The notes beneath the pieces were generated by a model. The model worked only from the letters and a program-made list of their open reading frames with translations. It ran no database searches and was not told the DNA's origin. Shown here piece after piece: positions 15,146 through 23,221 of a DNA stretch of 41,795 bases (position 1 is the first letter of the stretch; each line of letters opens with the position of its first letter). Made by a program: the position numbers and the translations under genes. The DNA lies in the NCBI GenBank assembly GCA_905480425.1, contig CAJQQG010000032.1, positions 1-41,795 on the forward strand, in the 5' to 3' direction. This DNA is from an uncultured Flavobacteriaceae bacterium (GTDB lineage: Bacteria; Bacteroidota; Bacteroidia; Flavobacteriales; Flavobacteriaceae).

Positions 15146-16188
15146 ACAATAGAGCGTGTCCACTGAAAGGGATCATCCAAGGTTTTGTATTGAATGCCCG
15201 TTAATATTTCCTTTAAATTATTTGCTAACGGAGTTTCTTTGGGTAGTTTAAAGATTTTTTTTTGATGAGAAAAACTATTTATTGGTAAAACAACAACTGC
15301 AGTTCCAGTTCCAAAAACTTCTTCTAATGCACCTGACTCATGCGCTTCTTTAATTTCACTCACTTTGATAGGACGTTCTTCAACTATTATTCCTTCTTTT
15401 TTTGCTATTTCAATAATGCTTTTACGTGTAATCCCATCTAGAATTCTGTCATTTGTGGGTGAAGTAACTAGAATGCCATTAATTTTAAAAAATATATTCA
15501 TGGTTCCAGCTTCTTCAAGATATTCATGATTATTGGCATCTGTCCATATGATTTGTTGAAATCCTTTTTTAAGAGCTTCTGAGGTTGGATAGAACTGAGC
15601 GGCATAATTCCCAGCTGCTTTAGCAAATCCGACACCCCCGCTTGCTGCACGGCTATATTCTTCTGCAATTAAAACACTAATTTCACCTCCAGAGTAATAA
15701 GCCTTAACAGGCGCACAAATAATCATAAAAATATATTCCCCTGCTGCAGAAGCCTGAACACTTGGTTGGCTTGCAAATACAAATGGTCGTATATATAAAG
15801 AATTTCCTTCCCCAGGTTTTATCCATTCCTCATCTAAATCCAATAATTTTTCCAATCCTTTAAAAAAATGAGCCTCTGGAAATTCAGGAATTTGAAGACG
15901 CTTTGAAGAAAGATTTATTCTTTTAAAATTTTCTTCAGGTCTAAATAACCAAATCTTATTTTGAGAGTCTTTAAAGGCTTTCATCCCTTCAAAAACAGCT
16001 TGACCATAATGAAACACACTTGCAGATGGCTCAAGTGTCAAAGCTTGGTAAGGTTTTATTTCGGGGGTTTCCCATTTTCCATCACGAAAATGACAGACAA
16101 ACATATGATCAGTAAAGGTTCTTCCAAAATCTAAATTTTCAAAATTTACATCCTTTATTTTTGAGCTTTTGACTTGTGTTATTTTCAT
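15142..16188 (-). CDS. ilvE: Branched-chain amino acid aminotransferase
   Basis: PLP fold-type IV transaminase making Leu, Ile and Val from their 2-oxo acids with glutamate. 348 residues, the longer BCAT (eukaryote-like) form. PLP-binding Lys190 is in GFAKAAGNYAA; phosphate/substrate elements are YGQAVFEGMKAF, RPEENFKR, E-E-AGTMNIFF and the C-terminal GTGTAVV loop. Supplies the last step for the leu operon at 27-33 kb. A 13-base T run lies upstream (16248-16260). Convergent 4-bp stop overlap with the pyrophosphohydrolase. Confidence 0.96.
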   Translation of the reverse strand: MKITQVKSSKIKDVNFENLDFGRTFTDHMFVCHFRDGKWETPEIKPYQALTLEPSASVFHYGQAVFEGMKAFKDSQNKIWLFRPEENFKRINLSSKRLQIPEFPEAHFFKGLEKLLDLDEEWIKPGEGNSLYIRPFVFASQPSVQASAAGEYIFMIICAPVKAYYSGGEISVLIAEEYSRAASGGVGFAKAAGNYAAQFYPTSEALKKGFQQIIWTDANNHEYLEEAGTMNIFFKINGILVTSPTNDRILDGITRKSIIEIAKKEGIIVEERPIKVSEIKEAHESGALEEVFGTGTAVVVLPINSFSHQKKIFKLPKETPLANNLKEILTGIQYKTLDDPFQWTRSIV

Positions 16189-16341
16189 TACTTCTGAATA
16201 TGATTAACATGTAAATTTAATCTTTTTGAATAAAAAATTAGACCAAGTTTTTTTTTTTTTAAATGCTTTATCAAATTTTCGTTATTTGAATGATCTTTTC
16301 ATAATTTTAATAATCTTAAGCCATTCAATATAATATTTATC
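16189..16341. other. ilvE-mnmD divergent intergenic region with a T13 tract
   Basis: 153 bp, very AT-rich, with 13 consecutive T at 16248-16260. A 7/8 match to the -7 consensus (TAATTTTA, 16302-16309) could serve mnmD. No ORF with a normal start codon, and no hairpin stronger than chance. Confidence 0.4.
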
Positions 16342-17019
16342 ATTAAGCTTCCAAAACAGCATATTAAAACAGACGATGGATCTTCAACATTATATATTAA
16401 AGAACTGAAGGAATCCTATCACTCTAGACATGGAGCAGTAGTTGAGTCTAAGTATATTTATCTAAAACAGGGACTGGAGTATTGGATCTCTAATAATCCT
16501 AATAAAGTATGTCGCATATTAGAATTAGGCTATGGAACTGGACTGATGTCTTATCTCACTTTGCAGTATTCTGAAAATAAACAAAAGGATTTGGATTACA
16601 CAACTTTAGAAGCTTATCCACTGACTTCAGAAGAACTAGAAATACTTAATTATGAATCATATTTTGAAAATTCACCCATTCTCTCATTTAAGAAGTTTAC
16701 AAATTTACCTTGGGAAAAAACACAAGAAATAAGTCAAAATTTCAAGCTACTTAAAAAGGTTATTAAATTTGAAGATTTTTCAATCAATGAGATCTATGAT
16801 GTTATTTTTTATGATGCTTTTGGTTCCCATGCACAACCTGAATTATGGACCTATAATTGTATGAAAAAATGTAATAATTTGATTGCCCCTAACGGTGTTT
16901 GGGTGAGTTACTGTGCAAAAGGAAGTGTTCGTAGAGATTTAGAAACGATTGGTTTTGAGGTTTCAAGACTTCCTGGACCACCCGGAAAGCGAGAAATGCT
17001 AAGAGCAATAAAGGTTTAA
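16342..17019 (+). CDS. mnmD: tRNA 5-methylaminomethyl-2-thiouridine methyltransferase (non-standard start)
   Basis: SAM-dependent last step of mnm5s2U34 tRNA modification, the stand-alone MnmD form without the MnmC oxidase domain. Visible: TDDGSSTLY, ESYHSRHGAVVESKYI, motif I LELGYGTGL, DAFGSHAQPELW, VSYCAKGSVRRDL, and the C-terminal LPGPPGKREMLRA. The frame is open from 16294 but has no ATG, GTG or TTG before the conserved N-terminus. The first ATG (16546) falls inside motif I and would destroy the SAM site. I place the start at ATT 16342; ATA 16330/16333 or ATC 16339 are alternatives. Identity is firm, the start uncertain. Confidence 0.85.
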   Translation: MKLPKQHIKTDDGSSTLYIKELKESYHSRHGAVVESKYIYLKQGLEYWISNNPNKVCRILELGYGTGLMSYLTLQYSENKQKDLDYTTLEAYPLTSEELEILNYESYFENSPILSFKKFTNLPWEKTQEISQNFKLLKKVIKFEDFSINEIYDVIFYDAFGSHAQPELWTYNCMKKCNNLIAPNGVWVSYCAKGSVRRDLETIGFEVSRLPGPPGKREMLRAIKV

Positions 17020-17045
17020 TTCCTTACTTTTGAAAAAAAGTAAAA

Positions 17046-17969
17046 ATGAAGTTACTCATTACTGGAGCTACTGGATTAGTGGGAAATGAATTAGTCAAAA
17101 TGGCTCTTAAACAAGGGATGATCATCCATTATTTGACTACACATAAATCTAAAACAAAAAAAATAATTGGCGCCCATGGTTTTTATTGGAACCCCTCTTT
17201 ACAAGAAATTGATTTTTCTTGCTTTGAAGGGGTTGATGTAATTATTCATTTAGCAGGAGCAACTATCTCCAAACGTTGGACAGCTGCTTACAAGAAAATA
17301 ATATTAACCAGTAGAATTAATTCGACTAGATTACTGGAAAATAGTATAAAAAAGACTAAGGGTAAACACCAAATAAAACAAATTATAGGTGCTTCAGCTA
17401 TAGGAATATATTCAAATGATTTTAACAATGTTGTAACTGAAGAAACAGAGGTTTCTCCTAACTCTTATCTTGAAAGAGTTGTAATTGACTGGGAGTTAGC
17501 ATCAGCTGTTTTCAATACAATGAACATTAAAGTGACTACTTTAAGAATAGGACTTGTTATTGCATCTAATGGAGGGGTAGTAGCTGCCATGAAAATTCCC
17601 ATCTTATTTGGATTGGGTGCTGCCTTCGGAAATGGATCACAGGGTCAATCATGGATTCATATTAAAGATTTAGTTGGAATGATTCTTTTTTCAGTAACCA
17701 CTAAATTGGAAGGTATTTATAATGCTGTTGCGCCCAATCCTGTTTCACAAACACATTTTATTACTGCACTAGCTAAAGCAATAAATCGTCCACATATTCT
17801 TCCCCCACTTCCTGAATTTATTATTCAGCTTATGGTTGGTGAAATGAGTAGTTTATTGTTAAATAGTCATTGGGTTAGTTCAAAGAAAATAGAAGGTCAA
17901 GGCTTTTCATTTCAATACCCTGAAATTAATACTGCATTTAAAGAATTATTCAAGAAATCAATGGTGTGA
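17046..17969 (+). CDS. TIGR01777-family NAD(P)-dependent epimerase (YfcH-like)
   Basis: 307-residue atypical short-chain dehydrogenase. N-terminal Rossmann motif GATGLVG (7-13), IHLAGATIS, SRINSTR, SAIGIYS in place of the classic YxxxK tail, and the family C-terminal domain (NPVSQTHF-ALAKAINRP through LNSHWVSSKKIEGQGFSF). The biological substrate of this family is not established. It follows mnmD by 26 bp and precedes the grpE promoter, which begins 4 bp after its stop. Confidence 0.9.
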   Translation: MKLLITGATGLVGNELVKMALKQGMIIHYLTTHKSKTKKIIGAHGFYWNPSLQEIDFSCFEGVDVIIHLAGATISKRWTAAYKKIILTSRINSTRLLENSIKKTKGKHQIKQIIGASAIGIYSNDFNNVVTEETEVSPNSYLERVVIDWELASAVFNTMNIKVTTLRIGLVIASNGGVVAAMKIPILFGLGAAFGNGSQGQSWIHIKDLVGMILFSVTTKLEGIYNAVAPNPVSQTHFITALAKAINRPHILPPLPEFIIQLMVGEMSSLLLNSHWVSSKKIEGQGFSFQYPEINTAFKELFKKSMV

Positions 17970-17972
17970 CAT

Positions 17973-18004
17973 TTTGGCATTTTTAAAGTATGGCAGTAAT
18001 TTTG
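17973..18004 (+). promoter_or_regulatory. Strong promoter of grpE-dnaJ
   Basis: TTTG (17973-17976), a 20-bp spacer and TAATTTTG (17997-18004) match the Bacteroidota -33/-7 consensus TTTG-N18-20-TAnnTTTG exactly. Predicted start near 18011, 24 bases before grpE. It is the best complete promoter in the window. Confidence 0.75.
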
Positions 18005-18034
18005 TACTATAGAAAATGTTTAAAATAAATTTAA

Positions 18035-18574
18035 ATGGCTAAAAAAGAAGTGAAAGCGACTACTAAAAAATCATCTGCTAAAAAACCAGGGTCTAAAATG
18101 GTTAAGGCAGAACATAAATTAGTTAAGCAATTGGAGGAAGCAAATTCAGCTTTTGAACAGGAAAAAGATAAACACCTGCGTCTTTTTGCAGAATTTGAAA
18201 ATTTCAAAAAGCGTACTGCAAAAGAACGTATTGAGTTATTCAAAACAGCTAATAAAGAAGTTCTTACTTCCATGATTCCTGTTTTAGATGATTTTAATAG
18301 GGCTCAAAAACAATTTGAAACAGATGAAAAAGTTATTGATAATGAAGGATTTAACCTTATTTCAAATAAATTTAAAGAAATACTTAAAGCTAACGGTCTT
18401 GAAGTTACGGAAGCAAAAATAGGAGATGTTTTTGATGCTGAAATTCATGAAGCAATTACTCAAATACCATCACCTAAAGATTCTGATGTAGGAAAAATTA
18501 TAGATATAGTAGAAACAGGATATCAATTAGGCGATCGAATAATTCGCTATCCAAAAGTGGTCGTTGGCCAATAA
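18035..18574 (+). CDS. grpE: Nucleotide exchange factor GrpE
   Basis: Releases ADP from DnaK. 179 residues: a Lys-rich disordered N-terminus (about 1-30), a long coiled coil (about 30-90) containing RLFAEFENFKKRTAKER, the four-helix region, and the C-terminal beta domain with the signature around GDVFDAEIHEAI and DVGKIIDIVETGYQLGDRIIRYPKV. Two bases separate it from dnaJ. dnaK lies elsewhere (36.3 kb), so the chaperone set is split. Confidence 0.97.
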   Translation: MAKKEVKATTKKSSAKKPGSKMVKAEHKLVKQLEEANSAFEQEKDKHLRLFAEFENFKKRTAKERIELFKTANKEVLTSMIPVLDDFNRAQKQFETDEKVIDNEGFNLISNKFKEILKANGLEVTEAKIGDVFDAEIHEAITQIPSPKDSDVGKIIDIVETGYQLGDRIIRYPKVVVGQ

Positions 18575-18576
18575 TT

Positions 18577-19677
18577 ATGAAAGAAGACTATTACGATATT
18601 TTAGGTATTTCTAAATCAGCAAGTTCATCTGAGATTAAGAAAGCTTATCGAAAAAAAGCAATTCAATTTCATCCAGATAAAAATCCTGGAGATACTTCTG
18701 CAGAAGCAAGTTTTAAAAAAGCTGCGGAAGCCTACGAGATTTTAGGAAATGAAGAAAAACGTACTAAGTACGATCAATATGGACATGCTGCTTTTGACGG
18801 TAATCAAGGTTTTGGTGGTGGGGGTATGAATATGGATGATATTTTTAGTCAGTTTGGAGATATTTTTGGAGGTGCTTTTGGTGGTTTCGGTGGAGGAGGT
18901 GGACAACGCAGAGCTAAGGGAACTGACATGCGCATTCGTGTTAAATTGACTCTGGAAGAAATTGCAGCTGGAGTTGAGAAAAAAATCAAGGTCCCTAGAA
19001 AAGTTCAATCACCTGGTGTTCAATACGGAACTTGTTCCGCATGTAATGGTAAAGGTCAGGTTATGAAAATCACCAATACCATTTTAGGGAGAATGCAAAC
19101 AGCTGCTACCTGTGGAACTTGTGGTGGAGGTGGACAGTCATTGTTGAATCGTCCAGCTGGAACTGACGCTCAAGGAATGATAAAAAAAGAAGAAACGGTC
19201 TCTATTAAAATACCAGCAGGTGTCGAAGAGGGAATGCAATTAAAAGTAACAGGTAAAGGAAATGATGCTCCAGCCAATGGAATTTCAGGAGATTTACTTG
19301 TTTTAATTGAAGAAATCATACATGATACATTTGTTCGAGAAGGAAATCACATGCACTATGATTTATATATTAGTTTATCAGAAGCTACCCTTGGTATCTC
19401 AAAAGAACTAGCTCTTTTAGAGGGAAAAGCAAGAATTAAGTTAGAGTCTGGAATACAATCTGGTAAAACTTTACGACTTAGAGGAAAAGGTTTGCCAAGT
19501 GTAAATGGTTATGGAACAGGAGATCTTATGGTTCATATAAATGTGTGGACACCTAAAACTTTAAATAAGGAGCAACGTCAATTTTTTGAAAAAATGCTTG
19601 AGGAGCCTAATTTTATTCCAAGCCCAGAAAAATCAGACAAATCTTTTTTTGAAAAAGTTAAGGACATGTTTGCTTAA
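18577..19677 (+). CDS. dnaJ: Chaperone DnaJ with a reduced zinc region
   Basis: Hsp40 co-chaperone stimulating DnaK. 366 residues: J-domain with HPD (32-34), Gly/Phe-rich linker (about 75-110, very Gly-rich), zinc region, two substrate-binding beta domains (VSIKIPAGVEEGMQL onward) and the C-terminal dimer segment. The zinc region has only two CXXC pairs (C153/C156 and C179/C182) where E. coli DnaJ has four CXXCXGXG repeats, so at most one zinc site remains. That fits the flavobacterial DnaJ type as I remember it. Confidence 0.96.
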   Translation: MKEDYYDILGISKSASSSEIKKAYRKKAIQFHPDKNPGDTSAEASFKKAAEAYEILGNEEKRTKYDQYGHAAFDGNQGFGGGGMNMDDIFSQFGDIFGGAFGGFGGGGGQRRAKGTDMRIRVKLTLEEIAAGVEKKIKVPRKVQSPGVQYGTCSACNGKGQVMKITNTILGRMQTAATCGTCGGGGQSLLNRPAGTDAQGMIKKEETVSIKIPAGVEEGMQLKVTGKGNDAPANGISGDLLVLIEEIIHDTFVREGNHMHYDLYISLSEATLGISKELALLEGKARIKLESGIQSGKTLRLRGKGLPSVNGYGTGDLMVHINVWTPKTLNKEQRQFFEKMLEEPNFIPSPEKSDKSFFEKVKDMFA

Positions 19678-19770
19678 TTTTTAAGAATAATAATGTTTTC
19701 AAGATAATTTTATCATTAACACTAGTAAGACTTTATTCAAAATACAATTTTTTCGAATCTTTTACCGAAT

Positions 19771-20658
19771 ATGAGTTTTATTTTTTATGGTATCTTTCCC
19801 ATGGATTTTATGAATGCATTTAGACAATTTATCAAACTTTTTAATCATACATTTACTATTGGTGAAAGTATTTACTTTACCCCAAAATCAATATTAATTG
19901 TTATTCTGGTCTTTGTTCTGACCTCACTGTTATTAAAAATTTTCAGAAAAATAATTTATCGAACACTTTCCGATGACGCTAGAGTTAAGTTTAAAAGTAT
20001 TTTTTCTTTTTTTAATTATTTTGTCTACACTGTAGTTGTTTTACTAACATTTCAAAATGTCGGGGTTAATCTGACAGCAGTTTTTGCTGCTTCTGCTGCA
20101 CTATTAGTTGGTGTTGGTCTTGCTTTGCAAACGTTTATCCAGGATATAATTTCAGGTATTTTTATACTGGTTGATCAATCAGTTCATGTTGGTGATATAA
20201 TTGAAGTTGATGGGCAAGTTGGAAAAGTTGAGAATATAAAATTAAGAACAACTAGGGCTGTTACTCGAGAAAATAAAGTATTGATTATTCCAAATCATAA
20301 ATTTTTAACCTCTATTTTATTTAACTGGACTGAAAATGGGGTGATTACAAAAGAGTTTGTTGCAGTAGGGGTAAGTTATGACACCGATGCCGAAAAAGTA
20401 ACAAAATTATTATTAGAAATTGCTGAAGGTCACAAAGCAATTTTAAAAAAACCAATTCCACAGGTTATTTTTAATGATTTCGGTGATAGTGCCTTACAAT
20501 TCCAACTTTACTTTGCATTAAACCGAAGTTTTGTGTCAAATATTGTGAAGAGTGATTTACGTTATTTAATCTTACTTAAGTTCAAGAAAGAAAATATTGA
20601 AATCCCATTCCCACAACGTACCTTAAGTTTTGTTAATTCACCAAAACCTTTGAAATGA
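19771..20658 (+). CDS. Small-conductance mechanosensitive channel (MscS family)
   Basis: 295 residues, inner membrane. About three hydrophobic segments; the third is the pore helix, LTAVFAASAALLVGVGLALQTFIQDIISG, with the Ala/Gly pattern of MscS TM3. It is followed by the beta domain (VGDIIEVDGQVGKVENIKLRTT, then N-T-LIIPNH) and the alpha/beta C-terminal cage. Releases solutes on osmotic downshock. Overlaps the response regulator by ATGA (20655-20658), suggesting co-expression but not proving a joint role. The ATG at 19801 (MDFMNAF) is a possible later start. Confidence 0.93.
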   Translation: MSFIFYGIFPMDFMNAFRQFIKLFNHTFTIGESIYFTPKSILIVILVFVLTSLLLKIFRKIIYRTLSDDARVKFKSIFSFFNYFVYTVVVLLTFQNVGVNLTAVFAASAALLVGVGLALQTFIQDIISGIFILVDQSVHVGDIIEVDGQVGKVENIKLRTTRAVTRENKVLIIPNHKFLTSILFNWTENGVITKEFVAVGVSYDTDAEKVTKLLLEIAEGHKAILKKPIPQVIFNDFGDSALQFQLYFALNRSFVSNIVKSDLRYLILLKFKKENIEIPFPQRTLSFVNSPKPLK

Positions 20659-21818
20659 TTCAAGTTTTATTAATCGAAGACGAAGAGTCTATCAGAAGGG
20701 TAATGTCTAGAATTTTAAAGGAAGAAAATGATCAATATCAGATTACTGAGGCTGTAGACGGTAAACAGGGTTTAGATTTGTTATTCAAAATACAATTTGA
20801 TCTTGTACTATGTGACATCAAAATGCCTAAAATGGATGGTATTGAAGTTTTGAAAAAGGCCAATGATGAAATGCTTAATATTCCTTTTATTATGTTGACA
20901 GGACATGGGAATATTGAAACTGCTGTAGAGGCAATGAAATTAGGGGCATATGATTTTATTTCAAAACCTCCAGATTTAAATCGTTTACTGAATTCTGTTC
21001 GGCATGCAGTAGAAAATAAATCATTGCGTTCAGAAAACACTAAACTTAAAAATAAGGTAGCTCAAAAATATTTAATTATAGGTGAAAGTTTTTCTATTGA
21101 AGAAGTTAAAAGAATGATTTCTAAAGTAGCATCAACAGACGCACGCGTTCTTATAACTGGAGAAAACGGCACTGGAAAAGAATTAGTGGCCCAACAACTT
21201 CACCAGCAAAGTGAACGTTTTAAAGAAAACTTTATTGAAGTAAATTGTGCTGCAATACCCTCTGAATTAATAGAGAGTGAACTTTTCGGACATGTTAGAG
21301 GCGCTTTCACTTCTGCGGTAAAAGATCGTTCTGGAAAATTTGAAGCTGCTCATAATGGAACATTGTTTTTAGATGAAATTGCAGATATGAGTTTAGCAGC
21401 TCAAGCTAAAGTATTAAGAGCATTGCAAGAGAAAAAAATTCAGAGAGTAGGAAATGAAAAAGATATTTCTGTTGATGTTCGAGTCATTGCGGCGAGTAAT
21501 AAGAATTTAAAACAAGAGATAAAAGAAGGTAGGTTTAGGGAAGACTTATACCACCGTTTAGCCGTTATACTCATTCATGTTCCCACGCTAAAAGAGCGTC
21601 TTGATGATATTCCTTTGCTAACATATCATTTTATAAATCTCTTAACTAAAGAACAAGGACTTGAAAATAAACTTTTTTCTCCAGAAGCACTTCAAAAGCT
21701 TAAAGATTATCCATGGTCAGGTAATGTAAGGGAATTACGGAATGTAGTTGAACGCCTAATGATTCTGGGTGATAATCCAATTACGTCTGAAAATATTAAT
21801 CAGTTTGCACCAAAGTAA
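20655..21818 (+). CDS. Sigma-54-type response regulator lacking a DNA-binding domain
   Basis: 387 residues. Receiver domain 1-120 with phospho-acceptor D54 and K104; AAA+ domain about 135-375 with Walker A GENGTGKE (169-176), the sigma-54 contact loop GAFTSA (216-221, where GAFTGA is the classic form), Walker B GTLFLDE (235-241) and the arginine-finger region REDLYHRL. It ends right after the AAA+ lid at INQFAPK; the usual Fis-type helix-turn-helix is missing. It could therefore activate sigma-54 without specific DNA binding. No partner kinase is in the window; target genes unknown. Confidence 0.93.
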   Translation: MIQVLLIEDEESIRRVMSRILKEENDQYQITEAVDGKQGLDLLFKIQFDLVLCDIKMPKMDGIEVLKKANDEMLNIPFIMLTGHGNIETAVEAMKLGAYDFISKPPDLNRLLNSVRHAVENKSLRSENTKLKNKVAQKYLIIGESFSIEEVKRMISKVASTDARVLITGENGTGKELVAQQLHQQSERFKENFIEVNCAAIPSELIESELFGHVRGAFTSAVKDRSGKFEAAHNGTLFLDEIADMSLAAQAKVLRALQEKKIQRVGNEKDISVDVRVIAASNKNLKQEIKEGRFREDLYHRLAVILIHVPTLKERLDDIPLLTYHFINLLTKEQGLENKLFSPEALQKLKDYPWSGNVRELRNVVERLMILGDNPITSENINQFAPK

Positions 21819-21824
21819 TTTAAT

Positions 21825-23204
21825 ATGAAGAAACCTTTCTTTTTATCACTGCTTATTTTTTACTGCTTTACATCCAATAGTCAAGAAAGCACTCATAATA
21901 AACAAATTAAAACGATTTATGATCTTGCACTAACCCAAGGAAATACATATGAATGGTTGGATCATCTTACCAATCAAATTGGTGGTCGCCTTTCGGGATC
22001 ATTAAATGCTGAACGCGCAGTTAAGTGGGGGCAAGATGAATTAAGTGAAATCAATTTAGACCGAGTTTATCTTCAAGATATAATGGTGCCAAAATGGGTT
22101 CGAGGTACATTTGAATACGCAAGTATAATTACAGGTCCTGGTAGAAGTATGAATGTGCCTGTTTGTTCATTGGGAGGCTCAATTTCAACTCCATCTGCAG
22201 GTTTACAAGCTAAGGTTATAGAGGTTAAAAGTTTTAAAGAATTGGACTCCCTTGGAAAAAATAATATAAAAGGAAAATTTATTTTTTATAACCGTGCAAT
22301 GCCAGAAAATTTAATAAACACATTTGATGCTTATTCAAAATCAGTAGATCAGCGTTCACAAGGGGCAGCAAAAGCTGCTAGACTAGGTGCCGTTGGTGTA
22401 ATAGTTCGCTCTATGAACTTACGTTTAGATGATTTTCCCCATACAGGGTCCATGAAGTATGGTAATTTGCCAAATAAACTTAGAATACCTGCTGCTGCAA
22501 TCAGTACTAATGGTGCACAACTTTTAAGCTCGATGCTTTCGTTAAATGATGATTTAGATTTTTATTTAAAACAAGACTGTAGAAATTTTCCCGATGTACC
22601 CTCACACAATGTTGTAGGGGAAATAAAAGGGAGTGAATTTCCTGATGAAATTATAGTTGTAGGAGGTCATTTAGACTCATGGGATCTAGGCGATGGCGCG
22701 CATGATGATGGGGCAGGTATCGTTCAGTCTATGGAAGTTTTACGTCTTTTAAAAAAAATGAATTATAAGCCAAAGCGAACCATTAGAGCAGTGCTATATA
22801 TGAACGAAGAAAATGGTTTACGTGGAGGAACAGCTTATGCAAAATATGCCAAGAATAATAATGAAACTCATATTTTTGCTTTAGAGTCAGATGCAGGTGG
22901 TTTTACGCCTCGAGGTTTTGTTTTTGAAGCAACTAAAAAACAATTTAACACTATAACCTCTTGGAAACCCTATTTTGAGCCTTATATGATTGATCGTTTT
23001 AAATTAGGGGGGAGTGGAGCAGACATTGGACCCTTAAAAAACGGAATAACAGTTCTTTCAGGCTTGCGTCCTGATTCTCAAAGATATTTTGATTACCATC
23101 ATGCAGCAAATGATACTTTTGACGCTGTTAATAAACGCGAACTTGAATTAGGAGCTGCCGCAATGACTAGCTTAGTTTATTTGGTAGATCAGTATGGATT
23201 TTAA
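21825..23204 (+). CDS. Secreted M28-family zinc peptidase (carboxypeptidase Q-like)
   Basis: 459 residues: signal peptide (about 1-19, ending SNSQ), a PA-type insert domain (about 125-255) and the M28 catalytic domain. Zinc ligands are visible as H282 (GGHLDSWD), D294 (GAHDDGAG), E328/E329 (MNEENG), D356 (LESDAGG) and H425 or H426 (DYHHAAND). This matches the M28 two-zinc arrangement and the order seen in plasma glutamate carboxypeptidase. Likely degrades dipeptides or releases terminal residues in the periplasm. Follows the regulator by 6 bp. Confidence 0.93.
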   Translation: MKKPFFLSLLIFYCFTSNSQESTHNKQIKTIYDLALTQGNTYEWLDHLTNQIGGRLSGSLNAERAVKWGQDELSEINLDRVYLQDIMVPKWVRGTFEYASIITGPGRSMNVPVCSLGGSISTPSAGLQAKVIEVKSFKELDSLGKNNIKGKFIFYNRAMPENLINTFDAYSKSVDQRSQGAAKAARLGAVGVIVRSMNLRLDDFPHTGSMKYGNLPNKLRIPAAAISTNGAQLLSSMLSLNDDLDFYLKQDCRNFPDVPSHNVVGEIKGSEFPDEIIVVGGHLDSWDLGDGAHDDGAGIVQSMEVLRLLKKMNYKPKRTIRAVLYMNEENGLRGGTAYAKYAKNNNETHIFALESDAGGFTPRGFVFEATKKQFNTITSWKPYFEPYMIDRFKLGGSGADIGPLKNGITVLSGLRPDSQRYFDYHHAANDTFDAVNKRELELGAAAMTSLVYLVDQYGF

Positions 23205-23221
23205 CTATAAACTGACATTAG

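Noticed and set aside
19673-19685. CTTAA-TTT-TTAAG hairpin after dnaJ as a terminator
   Set aside because: AT-only five-base stem without a following T run.
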